Below, one piece after another: positions 12,001 to 21,869 of a DNA stretch of 64,000 nt. This DNA comes from Bursaphelenchus xylophilus. Its lineage: Eukaryota; Nematoda; Chromadorea; Rhabditida; Aphelenchoididae. Location of the stretch: assembly GCA_904066235.2 (NCBI GenBank), contig CAJFCV020000006.1, forward strand, positions 11,222,001 to 11,286,000. Reading direction: 5' to 3'. Every line of letters begins with the position of its first letter. The stretch's first letter is position 1. The position numbers were made by a program, and so were the translations under genes. Under the pieces are notes generated by a model. It did not search any database, was not told where the DNA came from, and saw only the letters and a program-made list of their open reading frames with translations.

Positions 12001-12637
12001 TTGATGCTGGAAAACTTTGACTCCGAATTTGGTATTGAAGCCGATGATGACGAAAGAATGCCTCAGGAAAAGTTCTCATCGGATATTGTTGTTGCTGACC
12101 CGGAAGATTTGGTTGAAATGGAGATCAAAAAATGCATCAGGTATGGGTAAAATACGCAGTAGTAATAAATTGAGATTTTTTGAAAATTTTAGCAATTAGA
12201 AGTTGGTTTTTTGATTACTAAAATTTCCAAAAAATCCGTCATCATGATAGAGTTTTTACTAAAATTTCCAAAAAATCCGTCATCATGACAAATTTTCTAC
12301 TAGATTTCCAAAAAATCCGTCATCATGACAAATTTTTTATTAAAAATTCCAAAAAATACGTCATCATGACAAATTTTTTATTAAGTTTTTTAGGGTTTTC
12401 TTTTTGAAAATGACTGCTATGATGCTCAAGCAATTGACTAAACAATTTATCGATATCAATGGCGTATTTTACCAAAATTGTCGTCATGATGACGGATTTT
12501 TTGGATTTTTTTCAAAAAACTCAAAAATTTTTTTTCGATTTTATATGATTTTTTTTACTAAAAAATCGAATTTCAGGACCTTCCTGACCCTCTTCCTCTC
12601 CACTGCCATCGATGTCTCTCGCAGCAAATCCCAATGA
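22..12637 (+). CDS. C2H2 zinc-finger protein, 7 exons
   Basis: Coding exons, consistent in phase: 30-264, 1226-1557, 2176-2246, 2589-2651, 10227-10860, 11263-12140, 12577-12637, giving about 757 aa. A TTCCAG acceptor ends at base 21, so ATG 30 may be the start after trans-splicing, or the gene may extend upstream. Finger 1 is canonical (C156, C159, H172, H176). Finger 2 spans the exon 2/3 junction and ends H-x-C (C184, C187, H200, C202). Fingers 3 and 4 are canonical (C353-H373, C383-H403). Finger 5 ends H-x6-C (C411, C414, H427, C434). The N-terminus is acidic, a VKTE sumoylation-type motif lies near residue 302, and exon 6 is Ser/Gln/His-rich and acidic. This fits a nuclear DNA-binding regulator. 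I do not recognise a specific orthologue. Intron 4 is 7.6 kb and loaded with repeats. Confidence 0.85.
286..443. mobile_element. Family A MITE, subfamily A (CAGTCTGTCGGG TIR)
   Basis: Complete copy in intron 1 of the zinc-finger gene. It begins CAGTCTGTCGGGAAAATAA and ends with the reverse complement. The next inner bases read GAGCGCTCTG on the left and CAGAGTGCTC on the right. There is no coding capacity, so it is a non-autonomous element. Confidence 0.8.
490..745. mobile_element. Family F fold-back element, copy 1
   Basis: Near-palindromic, about 250 bp. Both arms carry GATCCA/TGGATC next to the ends, a GCAAAAAACGTACC-type block and GCATTCGGGAAG-type blocks, meeting at a GCGCGCCC centre. 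It is flanked by TA on both sides, as in Tc1/mariner-type insertions. It lies in intron 1 of the zinc-finger gene. Confidence 0.75.
1626..1741. mobile_element. Family A MITE, truncated
   Basis: The left terminus (CAGACTGTCGGGAAAATAATG) and subfamily A interior are present, but the sequence diverges before the right terminus. It lies in intron 2 of the zinc-finger gene. Confidence 0.65.
1798..2030. mobile_element. Family F fold-back element, copy 2
   Basis: It begins CAGTGACGGAC and ends GTCCGTCACTC, followed by TA. The two arms are inverted copies of each other around about 1918. It lies in intron 2 of the zinc-finger gene, next to the truncated family A copy. Confidence 0.75.
2985..3790. 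repeat. Degenerate tandem repeat, unit about 70-80 bp, roughly ten copies
   Basis: Each unit contains a version of AATTGTTCGTTATAG, then GAGGTTTCGTTGTACAGAGG, then a GGCCTAAAATCGACCCTTGA-like segment. Single related pieces also occur at about 770-830, 5240-5400, 5945-6115, 20490-20650 and 61030-61110, so the unit is also dispersed. It lies in intron 4 of the zinc-finger gene. Confidence 0.7.
4480..4746. mobile_element. Family H element, right half
   Basis: It contains the family's internal blocks (GCAAAGACATGGCC, CTCTCCGCC, GTACTCTCTCGG) and ends with GAGCGTCCACTTGAG then TTCCCTTGTAA, the degenerate form of the GAGCGTCGCACTTG...CTTCCCTTGTTA terminus. I could not define the left end. Confidence 0.55.
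5511..5699 (-). pseudogene. Mariner transposase C-terminal remnant
   Basis: A 62-residue minus-strand frame reads FFASKNKEWYRSGIEQLADR followed by a W..AIDSNG..F motif. That is the usual C-terminal end of mariner-family transposases. Nothing upstream in this frame continues the catalytic domain, so it is a truncated remnant. A terminus-like segment (GTGAACCAAAAGTTTTTTCG, about 5443-5462) lies just beyond its stop codon, as expected for a mariner 3' end. It lies in intron 4 of the zinc-finger gene. Confidence 0.75.
6120..8735. other. AT-rich intronic sequence, no gene seen
   Basis: Interior of zinc-finger intron 4. About 7380-7700 is almost pure A/T. At 6460-6860 there are degenerate blocks similar to family H (CGTCAGATTTTGATGAAACTTG, GACTCTCCTCATTTTACATG). 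Two isolated CACTGTGC/GCACAGTGC motifs lie near 7232-7275. No exon was found. Confidence 0.6.
8741..9382. repeat. Array of about 21 palindromes TGCACNGTGCA
   Basis: The motif TGCAC-[A/T/G/C]-GTGCA, a perfect 5-bp-arm palindrome around one base, recurs about every 30 bp (about 24-37) across 640 bp. Examples start at 8767, 8797, 8862, 8928, 8960 and 8987. Spacers are A/T homopolymer-like (AAAAATAAAAAAATTT). Two context types alternate: CTGCAC..GTGCAAAAA and TTGCAC..GTGCAGTC. Some copies have CGCAC or GTGCG ends. It lies deep in intron 4 of the zinc-finger gene. Confidence 0.9.
9400..10226. other. Intronic sequence, no feature recognised
   Basis: 3' part of zinc-finger intron 4 up to the TTGCAG acceptor at 10221-10226. 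It is moderately AT-rich. I see no repeat family member or exon in it. Confidence 0.5.
10950..11185. repeat. GTCATSATGAC-centred short repeats in zinc-finger intron 5
   Basis: Three copies of a GTCRTNATGAC motif followed by a MNATTTTTTGGAA-type tail occur at about 10965, 11035 and 11158, inside the 402-bp intron 10861-11262. The same unit is repeated in tandem in the next intron. Confidence 0.6.
12217..12390. repeat. Tandem repeat of about 43 bp with GTCATCATGAC core
   Basis: Four tandem units each contain TTCCAAAAAATCCGTCATCATGA followed by a T-rich stretch. The core GTCATCATGAC is nearly palindromic. A related inverted copy lies at about 12480. All are in zinc-finger intron 6 (12141-12576). 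Confidence 0.75.
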
Positions 12638-13766
12638 GGTCACAATTTCACCCCCTCTTATACCCTCCGATCTAATCGTTTGCCAAGCCACAAATATTCT
12701 ATTTTTCTCGATTTCCTCGTCCCATATTGACCTTACTACCCGGTTGACCTTGTTTTACAATACATCTTCGTTGTACACAATTTGTGTGAAGAGGATGTAG
12801 CCATGTCATTTTACCAAAAACAGTTCACATTTATTTCCCTTTGCCCTCTTCCCCTGACTTTCAACCCGAGTAAGCCTAATATTTAATCCAAGAAACGTTG
12901 TAAACTTTCGATTTAGCCGTAAAATTTTTAATTTTTGTTTTGCGCGGAGCGGAAAAATTAGAATTTTGAAATTTTTCGAAAAAATGCCCTGATGGCATAA
13001 ATGAAATTTTTGAAAAATAGATACTTTTTCCCCAAAAAAATCGGTTAAAAATCGATTTTTTCCACCAAAAATTCAAATAATTTTCCGCACTGTGCAAATT
13101 TTTTTTTTCTTTTTTTCTCCTCTTGAAAACTTGTAATCATGAAAAATGGTTGATAATCATGCCAATTGTGATCCCCTCGGAAGCCCCGCGTTCTTTCTCT
13201 CTCCCAGAATCCATAGACAACAAGTAGTAGTTGTGAATTTAGTGTCAGCACGTGGAGTCTCTGTATAAAAAATTTGGAAAAAAATCCTTTTATAAAAATT
13301 TTATATTTGCCCTAAAGGCATTTTCCCAAAAATCCAACATTTCAACAAAATTTGATATTTTCCCTAAGGGCATATAACTTTTTCGTCAAAAAAATCCACC
13401 CAAAACTGCTCCAAATCCGTTATACAGAGGTTCCACTGTAATAGAAAATTTTTGTAAATTTTGTTACCTTGTTACCCCTCGAAACTCCCATTAATATTAA
13501 AATATTGCGCAACAGTCGAAAATTGTACAGTCTTTTCCCAAACTATTTATAATCACTACCCATTTCTTCGTAGCTTAGTCCCACATTGTAATCTATACAA
13601 TCATATTCATATTTGTCAGATAATAATCACCATATTCAACGAACATTTGTTTCGAATCCTGTGACGTCTTTTATATTGCGAATGTTTGTTATGTAAGTAT
13701 GCGACATTCAGAGTTGTAAATGTAAAAGGGTTGTGGAGTTCGGAATAAATAAAGTAGTTTAGTCAG
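12638..13766 (+). terminator. Probable 3' UTR and poly(A) signal of the zinc-finger gene
   Basis: After the TGA at 12635-12637 there is no further convincing coding. An AATAAATAAA block at 13744-13753 is the first strong poly(A) signal seen, which would imply a 3' UTR of about 1.1 kb. The stretch also holds one CGCACTGTGCA motif near 13087. Assignment to this gene is by position only. Confidence 0.4.
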
Positions 13767-13823
13767 AAGTGGAGATGTTTTATTGTAGGATGAAGCCTTC
13801 CAAAATTAAATTACGAATTATCG

Positions 13824-13877
13824 ATCCGTCGGGAAAATAATGAGCGCTCTGTTGCATCGAAAATCGTATTACCGATG
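13824..13877. mobile_element. Family A MITE fragment
   Basis: Only the left terminus (CCGTCGGGAAAATAATGAGC) and the start of a subfamily A interior are present. Confidence 0.5.
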
Positions 13878-13879
13878 TC

Positions 13880-15600
13880 AGATTCCACGGAACCTGGAGT
13901 TATCCACAATGTGTCATGTCACACATCAAAACGTTTTACATTCTACGAAAATTTAAAAATCCGAATGGATAAGATTGTTTGTTATGGTCATAAAACAAAC
14001 TTTTGTTCAGGAAGTTTTCTTCAAAGTTCATCTCCGGTGTGGAGTAGCGCAAAACATGAACTTTGCGAAAAATCGGGGGTTTTTCGTACTTTAAAGGGCA
14101 AAACGCCAGTTAAACCACCCAGTTTCTTTGAAAATCATGTTCCAAACCATGAAAGGCACTTATATGGTCATTTGCGAATAATTTTCCGTCCCGCCCTGTA
14201 GACCAACAAGGTCAAAGTTCATGAAATTCAATAAACTTATTTTAATTGAAATAACCAGTGTAAATCAACAAGTTTTAACGCATTTTCTCAATTATAGTAA
14301 ATTTTACCTTATTTTAATTTACTTTCATCGTTATACAAGACATTACCATTGAGCCTTTGGGCGGCGAACTCTAGGAACTCTGGACTCTTTCTCTTGACAT
14401 TCTGTCCGGTCATGTTATCTGGTCCGGTTTTTAATGCTGATCACGATGGGGTTGGTTTCGAATCCCGAAATTTGAACTTTGACGCCCTTAGGGCGTTTTT
14501 TCGAATTTTTGAAAATCCGGGGGAAATTTTCCGGATTCGATTTTCGCCCTGAAGCCGTAAGCATAGACGGCTGAAATTTGGCCTGATTATGGCCAGGCAA
14601 AATACCCCGAGCCGTATTTTTCAGATTTTTGAATTTCGCTCTAGTTTCCGAGAAATTCGACATACCGTGCAAAAATTTTGAAACCCCGAAAACTTTAAAT
14701 CGCGTAGTGCGTTCGTATATTTGTCGTATTTTAGAAATCGAATACCCACTGTAGGGTAGTTTTGCATGCTGAATGCTATGGCACACGCAAAAATCCGAAA
14801 ATTTTGAAGTCTGTGCCCTGAGGGCCGATTTTTCGAAAAAAAAGTGCCAAATGGACCAAAATGCAACTTTTTGAGAATCCCACCGTAGCTCAGAAGCCGA
14901 AAAAAATTCAGAAGATACTACATCCAATTTCGGAGCGAACTGCGTGCCGAATTTTTGAATTTTGACCTAGGTTAAATTTTTTGATATTAAACATGGCATC
15001 AAAAATTTCAAAAAATCTCGAAATGATAAAATACAAAATGCGATAGAGAGAAGCAAAACGTGGTTTTAGAGCAAGTCAGGGACGCTGATTCAGAATTCGT
15101 TCTCAGAATCCAGAAATTCCGTCATCTTGATGGCGAAAATTGAAAAATTCTGAAAAGTGCGCTGAGCTGAAAAATCGAAAACCTCTGTACTGTAGCGGGT
15201 TAAGGTCTCTGTTCTTCCGCAAGACTTCCCGACTATTCTGGATCTATTTTTTGGACCTTTGCATGCTTCAAAACAGTTTTAAAGCAACAAAAAAATCTAA
15301 AAATAGGTGAAAAACCCGCAAAATTAAAAAATCGATAAAACATTTTGCTCTCGAAAAATTTGGAGGCCGTAAAAAAATATAATACTCTACTTACCACGCT
15401 CTACAATCTTATCCATTCGCTTTTTACTAATTTCGTAGCATTTTTTTGTAAAACCTTGTAGAAGTTTACAAACCTGTTCCACTCCAACCCTAAAAAATCC
15501 CGAAACACAAAAATTCTACGTACCCAGAAGGAATCAAAAAATAGAATACTGTTCTGACTTTCTTATTCACGCAAATACGACCCAAAACAATTACGTTTTC
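13880..15600. other. Non-coding stretch without recognised features
   Basis: Long open frames occur on both strands, for example 13875-14201 (+) and 14415-14927 (-). They lack splice-supported partners, domain motifs and a biased codon pattern. I see no family A, F, H or N element here. Confidence 0.4.
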
Positions 15601-15844
15601 ACGGAGTAATTAATTGATGAAGAAACTAAATTTATTTTCGCTTTTTTGGCAACTTTGGCATTGTGTTGCAGTTTTGATGTGTGTCAGCTCGATGGAATTT
15701 ATGGAGAGAGAGAGAGAGATGTCCCCCGTGTCAACTGTTTTCCCAGCTGTTTTTCCCCCGATGTTCGAGAATGTTCGATGGAGAGATCCCGAAGCGGAGC
15801 GCCTGAATCACGGCACCGTAACCTTCTCTCAGGTTTTATCCCAT

Positions 15845-15940
15845 CTTGATTGAGCAGTAGTTGTGTTGTAGTTGTGGTGTAGAGGTGTTGTGAAGTGTTG
15901 TTGTAGTAGTTGGATGTTGTTGTTGCAGAGTTGTGTTTTG
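15845..15940. repeat. TTG/GTAGTTG low-complexity repeat
   Basis: Purine/T-rich triplet-like run of GTTGTAGTTG, TGTTGTTGTAG and similar, about 90 bp. It is preceded at about 15706-15720 by a short GA microsatellite. Confidence 0.6.
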
Positions 15941-16237
15941 GCATTGCATTGAAGTGCTATTCTAATTTTATTGTAATTGTTACTCTTCTTGATAAATTCA
16001 TTTATTCGACGTAATTGTCGTTTATGCTCGCGTTCCAAAGGGGAACAAGACGCTTTGATTACCCGCTTTCGACATCAGCAACCTTCCACTTGGAAGGCCA
16101 AGTAATTTTAGGTAGAAGTTGTTGAAAGTAATCGACTGCAGAAACCACCGCAAGACCACCAGCCGTCTCGTTTATTTCTTTTCGTATTTCAGTCTATTCA
16201 AACGTGGAATCGGACAACCGTCTAGCAAATGACTTGT

Positions 16238-16325
16238 GTTGCGGCAAAATCAAATTATTTTTTACTTCAGCGACACGATCGGCGCAGCGACTTTGTGCTC
16301 ATTATTTTCCCGGCATACTGATGCG
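16238..16325. mobile_element. Family A MITE, right half
   Basis: The subfamily A interior (GCGGCAAAATCAAATT, GATCGGCGCAGCGAC) and the right terminus (TGCTCATTATTTTCCCGGCA) are present. The left half is absent. Confidence 0.65.
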
Positions 16326-16739
16326 GGGGATTTACAGCGAACTACTAGAAACTTTTCTATAATTTTAAAGATCCGAAAAGCCAATTTTTAGACTATGATC
16401 TCCGTATAGCCAGGTAAGACGCTCAAGGGTCAGTGTCACCAACATAAGATACTACAGAAGTTAGAAACGTTTTTTACCAACGTCAGTCAAGGACCGTTTG
16501 AGTGTGTCGTCAATATCTTACACAGTCCGTTCGCAAAGTCGCTGCACTAGCTTCGGCTACAAGCTATGCAAACTCGGAGCAATCGATCCAAAATCAAATG
16601 TTGTTTATAAATTTCGTGGACAAGTCTGATGCAGAAAAACAAAAACAGTTCCTTCTCCAGGAAGCGATCCGTCTTTTGAACTTTTTTCGGTATTTCGCTT
16701 TGTCGCGTTTTGTTTTCGTCTGCTGCTGACATGCCGTCC

Positions 16740-16872
16740 AACTTTTGACCTAAAGATTTTTGTAATGCGCAAGTTAGGACACTCGCATATATCCTAGATA
16801 AAATTAATCCAAATTTGTGCCAAGTCTCATCAAAATCTGAGCGTCGCACTTGGAGCACTTCCCCTGTTAGGT
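16740..16872. mobile_element. Family H element, right end
   Basis: It ends with ATCTGAGCGTCGCACTTGGA, then GCACTTCCCCTGTTAGG, which matches the family H right terminus. The left part is not identifiable. Confidence 0.55.
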
Positions 16873-17224
16873 TTTTGTTCCACAGTAATATCAATTTTCT
16901 TTTTTTCCAAGCATTAGAAAACAGCCTCTCCTCCTTCTAATCTCATTCTTCCTTTTACGCAAATCACGAATGACAAGTGACGTCATCCGTGGGCCAAGAC
17001 GAAACTTTGCAAAACATGTTTTGCGAGGGAGACGCTCAAATTTCCTCGAGAGACATTTGAATATAAAAGGAGTCGAAAATCCCCCCGCCTTGCGGAGAAA
17101 CGCCATTCTTTTTATATTTTGTTGTCCCTAACAGTCTTTCCGGAAAGTCGCCGGACTGATTTTTGACGTTTGCACTGCGCCAGAAAAGGCAGGGTGCCAG
17201 TCTAGAATTGCTGGCAAGAATTCG

Positions 17225-17492
17225 GGGTATAACTTTGTGAAAGTCAGCATAAATATAGGACCTTATTTTGTAAGCACAAACAACAGATCGCAAAGCTGCT
17301 CTTTCCAGCTGGTCCTTACGGTAGAGTATGATTTTTCCACAAAAATCAATTTTTTCCGTGCAAAGCTGGCAAAGATACGGCTAGGAAACATTTTTCTCTC
17401 TGACCGCTCTCTGCGTTTCGTGTACCCTCTTAGCCATGAAAACTTTTGAGGAAATCTGAGTGCCCCACTTAGAAGACTGCCCTTGCTGAAAG
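17225..17492. mobile_element. Family H element, right half
   Basis: It carries family H internal blocks (GGTAGAGTATGATTTTTCCAC, GCAAAGATACGGC, CTCTCTGACCGCTCTCTGCG) and a degenerate right end (GAAATCTGAGTGCCCCACTT). Confidence 0.55.
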
Positions 17493-17609
17493 TGGACTTT
17501 GTAAAGAGAATATTTTTTTTTTGCCTTGAAAATTGCAGACAATGCAGCTCTTTCTTCCTCTGGCCGTCTCTCCTCAGTTTCCATATCTCTCGTCAGCAAA
17601 GCCTGTTGA

Positions 17610-17745
17610 ATATCAGTCTGTCGGGAAAATAATGTGGATTTGTCGCAAAAAAATTTTCTCGTGTCTATGGCAAGTCGTCGCAAAGTGGCGATTGACGATT
17701 CCAAGCCGCGACGAATCCACATTAATTTCCCGACAGACGGATATC
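17610..17745. mobile_element. Family A MITE, subfamily B
   Basis: Both termini are present (CAGTCTGTCGGGAAAATAA on the left and its complement on the right). The inner TIR bases are GTGGATTTGTCG/CGACGAATCCAC, the subfamily B signature. Confidence 0.75.
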
Positions 17746-17796
17746 TCTCTGTTGTTTTTGTAAATCACAAAAAATAAACCTTTAGCAATTTATCGT

Positions 17797-18019
17797 ATGG
17801 CCAAGAAGAAACGTTCCACCAAATCTGAAGAAAATATTAACGTATTTAAGCCCTTCCATGTCGTATGCAACGTCTTATTTATTTGCTCCTTCTGCTGTTT
17901 CGTCTTCACTTTACGGCCGCGCTCCGTGTCTTTCGGGCAGCCGGCGTTCTGGAAATGGATTGTGGAGGGAATTTGGGGGAAGAGAGAGTCTAGTAATTTT
18001 CTTTGTGTGGTTTGGATAT
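17797..18019 (+). CDS. Possible first exon or orphan frame of a membrane protein
   Basis: An ATG 12 bp after a CCTTTAG acceptor opens a frame with a basic start (MAKKKRSTKSEEN) and one hydrophobic segment (VVCNVLFICSFCCFVFT). It stops at 18019-18021. No good GT donor in the right phase links it to the exon at 22293, so it may be chance. It is listed because the acceptor plus ATG resembles other gene starts here. Confidence 0.2.
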
Positions 18020-18187
18020 AAGACTATGGGGAATGGCCGAATCGCCAAATTTTTGCGGGGAAAATTGTTTTGTTTCATTCCGAATTAGTGAAATAATAAT
18101 TTTTTTGTAAATTTGCAGCGCTCTAAGTAATTTGTCAGTGTTGTTTTTAAAATACGTTCACGGAAGTCTTTATTTGAGAAAAAAAGA

Positions 18188-18530
18188 TTTTTTGGATTGA
18201 AAGTTGGCAAAAAAGTGACATTTTTTTGCCAATTTTGGCATGAAAAAGTTCATGCCTATTTCTACCGTAGAGTGCAATGTCTCCACAAAAAATCAGTTTT
18301 TTTCACGCGAAACTGGCAAAGATATGACCAAAAAGTGTCTTACTCTCTGACCGCACTCCGCATTTTTCGTACTCTATTGTCCGCAAAGATTGTTGAATAC
18401 TATTTATGGTTGGTGCCGGCAAAGCGCAAGCTAAGATTTTGTGGAACTGTATGTATCATTGCTGACTTTTCAGGCAAAAAAATCCAAGTTTTTTTCCCGG
18501 ATCAAACTTGAGACGGCCCTGTAAACTGAG
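18188..18530. mobile_element. Family H element, degenerate
   Basis: It contains the family blocks CATGCCTATTTCTACCGTAG, ACTGGCAAAGATATG, CTCTCTGACCGCACTCCGC and TGTTGAATAC..GGCAAAGCGC. The ends are not clear. Confidence 0.55.
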
Positions 18531-18575
18531 CTTACTAGCAAAAAAAAACGAATTGTTGCATTAAAACCATAGTCG

Positions 18576-18676
18576 AGCGCTGAAAAAAGCAATTTGATTT
18601 TCACAATTCATTTTCTCGGCGGCGATGCGATTTTCGATTTGACAGAGTGCTCATTATTTTCCCGACAGATTGATAT
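18576..18676. mobile_element. Family A MITE, right part
   Basis: Subfamily A interior (TTCATTTTCTCGGCGGCGAT) and an intact right terminus ending CCCGACAGATTGATAT. Confidence 0.65.
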
Positions 18677-18679
18677 TTC

Positions 18680-19418
18680 AAAATGCCTTGCAGTATACGA
18701 CTTTTAGGAAACTCTAACCCCAGTATTTAACGAGTTTCAGCAAAATCTAGCTAAATTAAACATTAAACCAATATCCTTCAATCCTCGTATTTTACCTTTC
18801 AAGTTCCAATCTTTTATTCCGCTCTCCCTTCCATTTATCTCCCATATCTCCGAAAACAATGTGGCCTCGGGCATATTTCTCTATCCGGCTCGTCAAAACG
18901 CCCCGTCTCGCATGAAGCCGCACAAATTGCCTGAGGGCATTCCGCCGCTTTTAAAAATAGCCCCCATGACGTGTCGGATTACAACCTTCCTCATGGCGCT
19001 AAATGTCATCGATATTTTTGGGGTGTCGGTTCTATTGAGTATCGATAATGGGTCTTGAGTAACTTTCAAGGCGTTTGAGGGGTTAAATTCTTAAGAGTTT
19101 TTGGGTTTTTTTGGAAGGTTAATGGTGGAAATTCAACAGTCAAGAGTATGTTTTTTCTCTAGTTTAGCCTTGAATTTGAAATGGGAGGGTGGTTGAAGTA
19201 AATTTTTGAAGAACATTGTGATTTTTTGAAGTTTACAAGGGAAGAAAAATATGTCATCATTGCCGATTTTTTGTAAATTTGGCAAATCTACTAAGTACCC
19301 TAACTGCGACGCCCTGATTTTCTTTAATTTTTGAACGCACTTTATAGTAAGTGTACATATCGATTCCCGAAATTTTAATCTTTATCGATATCACCGGGAT
19401 TTTAAACCACCTTTTTTG
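18680..19418. other. No feature recognised
   Basis: It holds one CGTATTTTAC decamer (18786-18795) and otherwise ordinary AT-rich sequence. The short frame at 18861-19058 has no supporting signals. Confidence 0.4.
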
Positions 19419-19422
19419 CTTA

Positions 19423-20196
19423 CAAGGGAAGTCACTTTTTTCGCAGACGGACTTCAGAACGGGACCTAGTAGGTTTCAAACCTGAAGCGTCTGCGATCAC
19501 ACAACTGATTTCCAAAAGTGTTTACGGGGCTTCTCGGCCGAGAAAATCGACCGCAAAGTTTAGCCGAAATGAGCGAATAGCCTCCTCAAAAGAAACAGCT
19601 TATTTCATCTGCAGTGGTGGCCGAGTGGTCAGCGCGCTCGCTTTTTGCGCCAGAAGAGGCGGGTTCGATCCTCTGCGCGGTTTATTTTCTTTTTTTGGTT
19701 CGTAAATATTGATTTAGTATGTAAACATAAACTGTATACACTTTTGTATTTTTTTACAGTAATTTAAACGTAAATTCAAAGCTGAATGTTCATGAATATT
19801 GTAAAGTCAAAACAGGGCTGGGTTAATGAAGATATAGTTTCTAAATTTGTGTTTTATTAAAAATTGCTAATAATTAGCATATGTGATGTTAAAGACATCT
19901 CTCTATTTGATTCATTGGTCAAAATAAATGCATCCGCAGACGACCGAAGTCGAACTCACGTCTTCTGGCGCAAAAAGCGAGCGCGCTGACCACTTGGCCA
20001 CCACTGCAGATGGAATAAGCCGTTTCTTTTGAGGAGGCTATTCGCTCATTTCGGCTAAACTTTGCGGTCGATTTTCTCGGCCGAGAAGCCCCGTAAACAC
20101 TTTTGGAAATCAGTTTTATGATCGCAGGCGCTTCACGTTTGAAACCTACTAGGTGCCGTTTCCAAAGTCCGTCTGCGAAAAAAGTGACTTCCCTTG
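19423..20196. mobile_element. Large inverted-repeat element (family H ends) with tRNA-like arms
   Basis: Arms of about 255 bp (19423-19680 and 19940-20196) are near-perfect inverted copies with a spacer of about 260 bp. The termini are CAAGGGAAGTCAC.../...GTGACTTCCCTTG, flanked by TTA on both sides (19420-19422, 20197-20199). TTA is the 3-bp duplication typical of PIF/Harbinger-type elements. Each arm's inner end is tRNA-like, with GTGGCCGAGTGGTCAG (A-box-like) and GGGTTCGATCC (B-box-like), at 19611-19682 and, inverted, at 19945-20011. There is no transposase frame, so it is non-autonomous. Confidence 0.8.
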
Positions 20197-20219
20197 TTAG
20201 AGACTACGCGGAATGCAGA

Positions 20220-20475
20220 GAACGGCCAGAGAAAAAACACCTTTTAGCCGTATTTTTTCTATTTTGAGCGTCATCCTTTTTTGGCACAGTGCAAACGTCA
20301 AAGATCAGCCCGGCGGCTTCCCGGAAGGACTAGTACTAATAAGGCATGAAATTTTTTCACGCCAAAAATTCACAAAAAATGCCACATTTTTTTCAATTTT
20401 ATTTTTTTTCTGAATCTGTGCCAACTTTCATCATAATCTGAGAGTCGCACTTGGAGCACTTCCGCTGCTATTATA
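20220..20475. mobile_element. Family H fragment
   Basis: It ends with CATAATCTGAGAGTCGCACT, then TGGAGCACTTCCGCTGC. It also holds one GGCACAGTGCAAACG motif near 20282. Confidence 0.45.
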
Positions 20476-21164
20476 GTTGGAAAACCCGTTGGATCTTACG
20501 GAAAAAACTCTGTAAAACGAACCTCGCTAGGGACGAAAACAAATTATTCGCTATAAAAAACGTTTCCTTGTAGAATTCTACTGTCAAAAAACCTCTTTTG
20601 ACCTTTGAAAGTGTTTGCTAAAGACAGGTTTCGTTGTACAGAGGATTTTTTGCAACACCTTTGAAACATTTAAAAAATAAGTTTTTTGTCACATCCCAAA
20701 AAATGAAGCAGTTTTTCCCCTCGAATTTCCTAATTAAGGTCGTTCTTTTGTAATTTACGGTTAGCTCCTTCCTTGTCAACCGCAATTTTCCTAATGAAAA
20801 CTCTGCAAAACAGTGTGCTTTATTTTTGTGAGGAAATGGTGTTTCAAAGAGCTTTTGCAAGTGAGGAACTTCATAGTCCGTTTTGCATTCGCATCGTGCC
20901 GATTCTTTCTCGCGCAAAGCCACACTGCGGTGCCGACCGCATAATGTAAAGATGTCTAGACTTTTCGCCCTTTTATCATCTAAAAATCTCAAATCGCTCC
21001 TGTTTGTTTTTCTTTGCATACTAGTCCCTCCGGAAGGCCGCTGGAATGATTTTTGGTGGCTGCACCGTGCGAAGAAGTCAGGGTGCAAGCGACAGTCAAA
21101 AAAAGCGAATTGCACGGTGCAAAATGAATACTTGTTCTCTAAGAGTGCCAAAGCCATCCCGGCT

Positions 21165-21612
21165 AGGCATGGCTCCGGGCCGGGCTTTGCAAAATTTTCC
21201 GGCCCGGGCCGGGCCGACTAATTTCCCGGCCCGGCTCCGGGCTTCGATTTTTAGGCCCGGCCCGGCCCGGGCCGGCCCGGTTTTTTTGAAATCTGAGTTT
21301 TGCCCGGAAAAAAGGAAAAAATAAGCTTTTTCGACAAAATTTTTCATTTTTTCGAACACACTGCTGATCGCAAACGTAAAGTGACCTTAACCTAGGTTTT
21401 GCTAAATTTTTCTTTACATTTTGCGAAAATTTGCCAAAATTTTCCTTTCATTCCCCGCTTTCTTTCTTTCCAACCAAGATAAAAATTTTCCGGGCCGAAC
21501 CGGGCCGGGCTTTCCAAATTTTCCAAGCCCGAGCCCGGGCCGGGCTTGGAGATTTAAGCCCGGGCCGGGCGGGGCCGGGCTGGCCCGATTTGCAGCCATG
21601 CTTAATCCCGGC
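21165..21612. repeat. GC-rich palindromic repeat (GGCCCGG units)
   Basis: Two clusters of GGCCCGGCC/CCGGGCCGGG units (21165-21300 and 21485-21600) surround an AT-rich middle. The outer ends read GCTAGGCATGGCTCC and ATTTGCAGCCATGCTTAATC, so the element is roughly a mirror image. Its base composition is unlike everything around it. A smaller related GGCTCCG cluster lies at about 60725-60790. Confidence 0.7.
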
Positions 21613-21619
21613 GACTTTG

Positions 21620-21767
21620 CGGACTGACTATCTCTTGGTGCCGCTGTACTGATCGCGTCGCTGAAGTGAAAAGCAACTTGATTGTGCAGCGACACAGTTT
21701 ATTTTCTCGGCGGCAATGCAATTTTCGATGCGACAGAGTGCACATTAGTTTCCCGACAGACTGAGAG
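21620..21767. mobile_element. Family A MITE, subfamily A
   Basis: Subfamily A interior with an intact right terminus (GTTTCCCGACAGACTGAGA). The left terminus is eroded (ACTGACTATCTC). Confidence 0.6.
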
Positions 21768-21869
21768 TCTTCGTCGCGGGACCTCACCGTGCGTAAGCTT
21801 TTTTTCCCCGCGTACTCTTTCCCCTTTTCTTCCGCTTGCCCGAGGGAAATGGGCCACGGAACGACTGAT

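Noticed and set aside
13875..14201. 108-aa plus-strand frame
   Set aside because: It starts inside a MITE fragment and has no domain, signal peptide or neighbouring exon.
15614..15853. 79-aa frame with a hydrophobic start
   Set aside because: Overlaps a GA microsatellite, and the apparent signal segment has no supporting acceptor or donor.
19611..19682. Functional tRNA gene (and its mirror at 19945-20011)
   Set aside because: A- and B-box-like sequences are present but I could not fold a proper acceptor stem and anticodon arm, and the sequence sits in transposon arms.
21046..21695. Pro/Gly/Arg/Ala-rich frames on both strands
   Set aside because: Artefact of the GGCCCGG repeat's composition.
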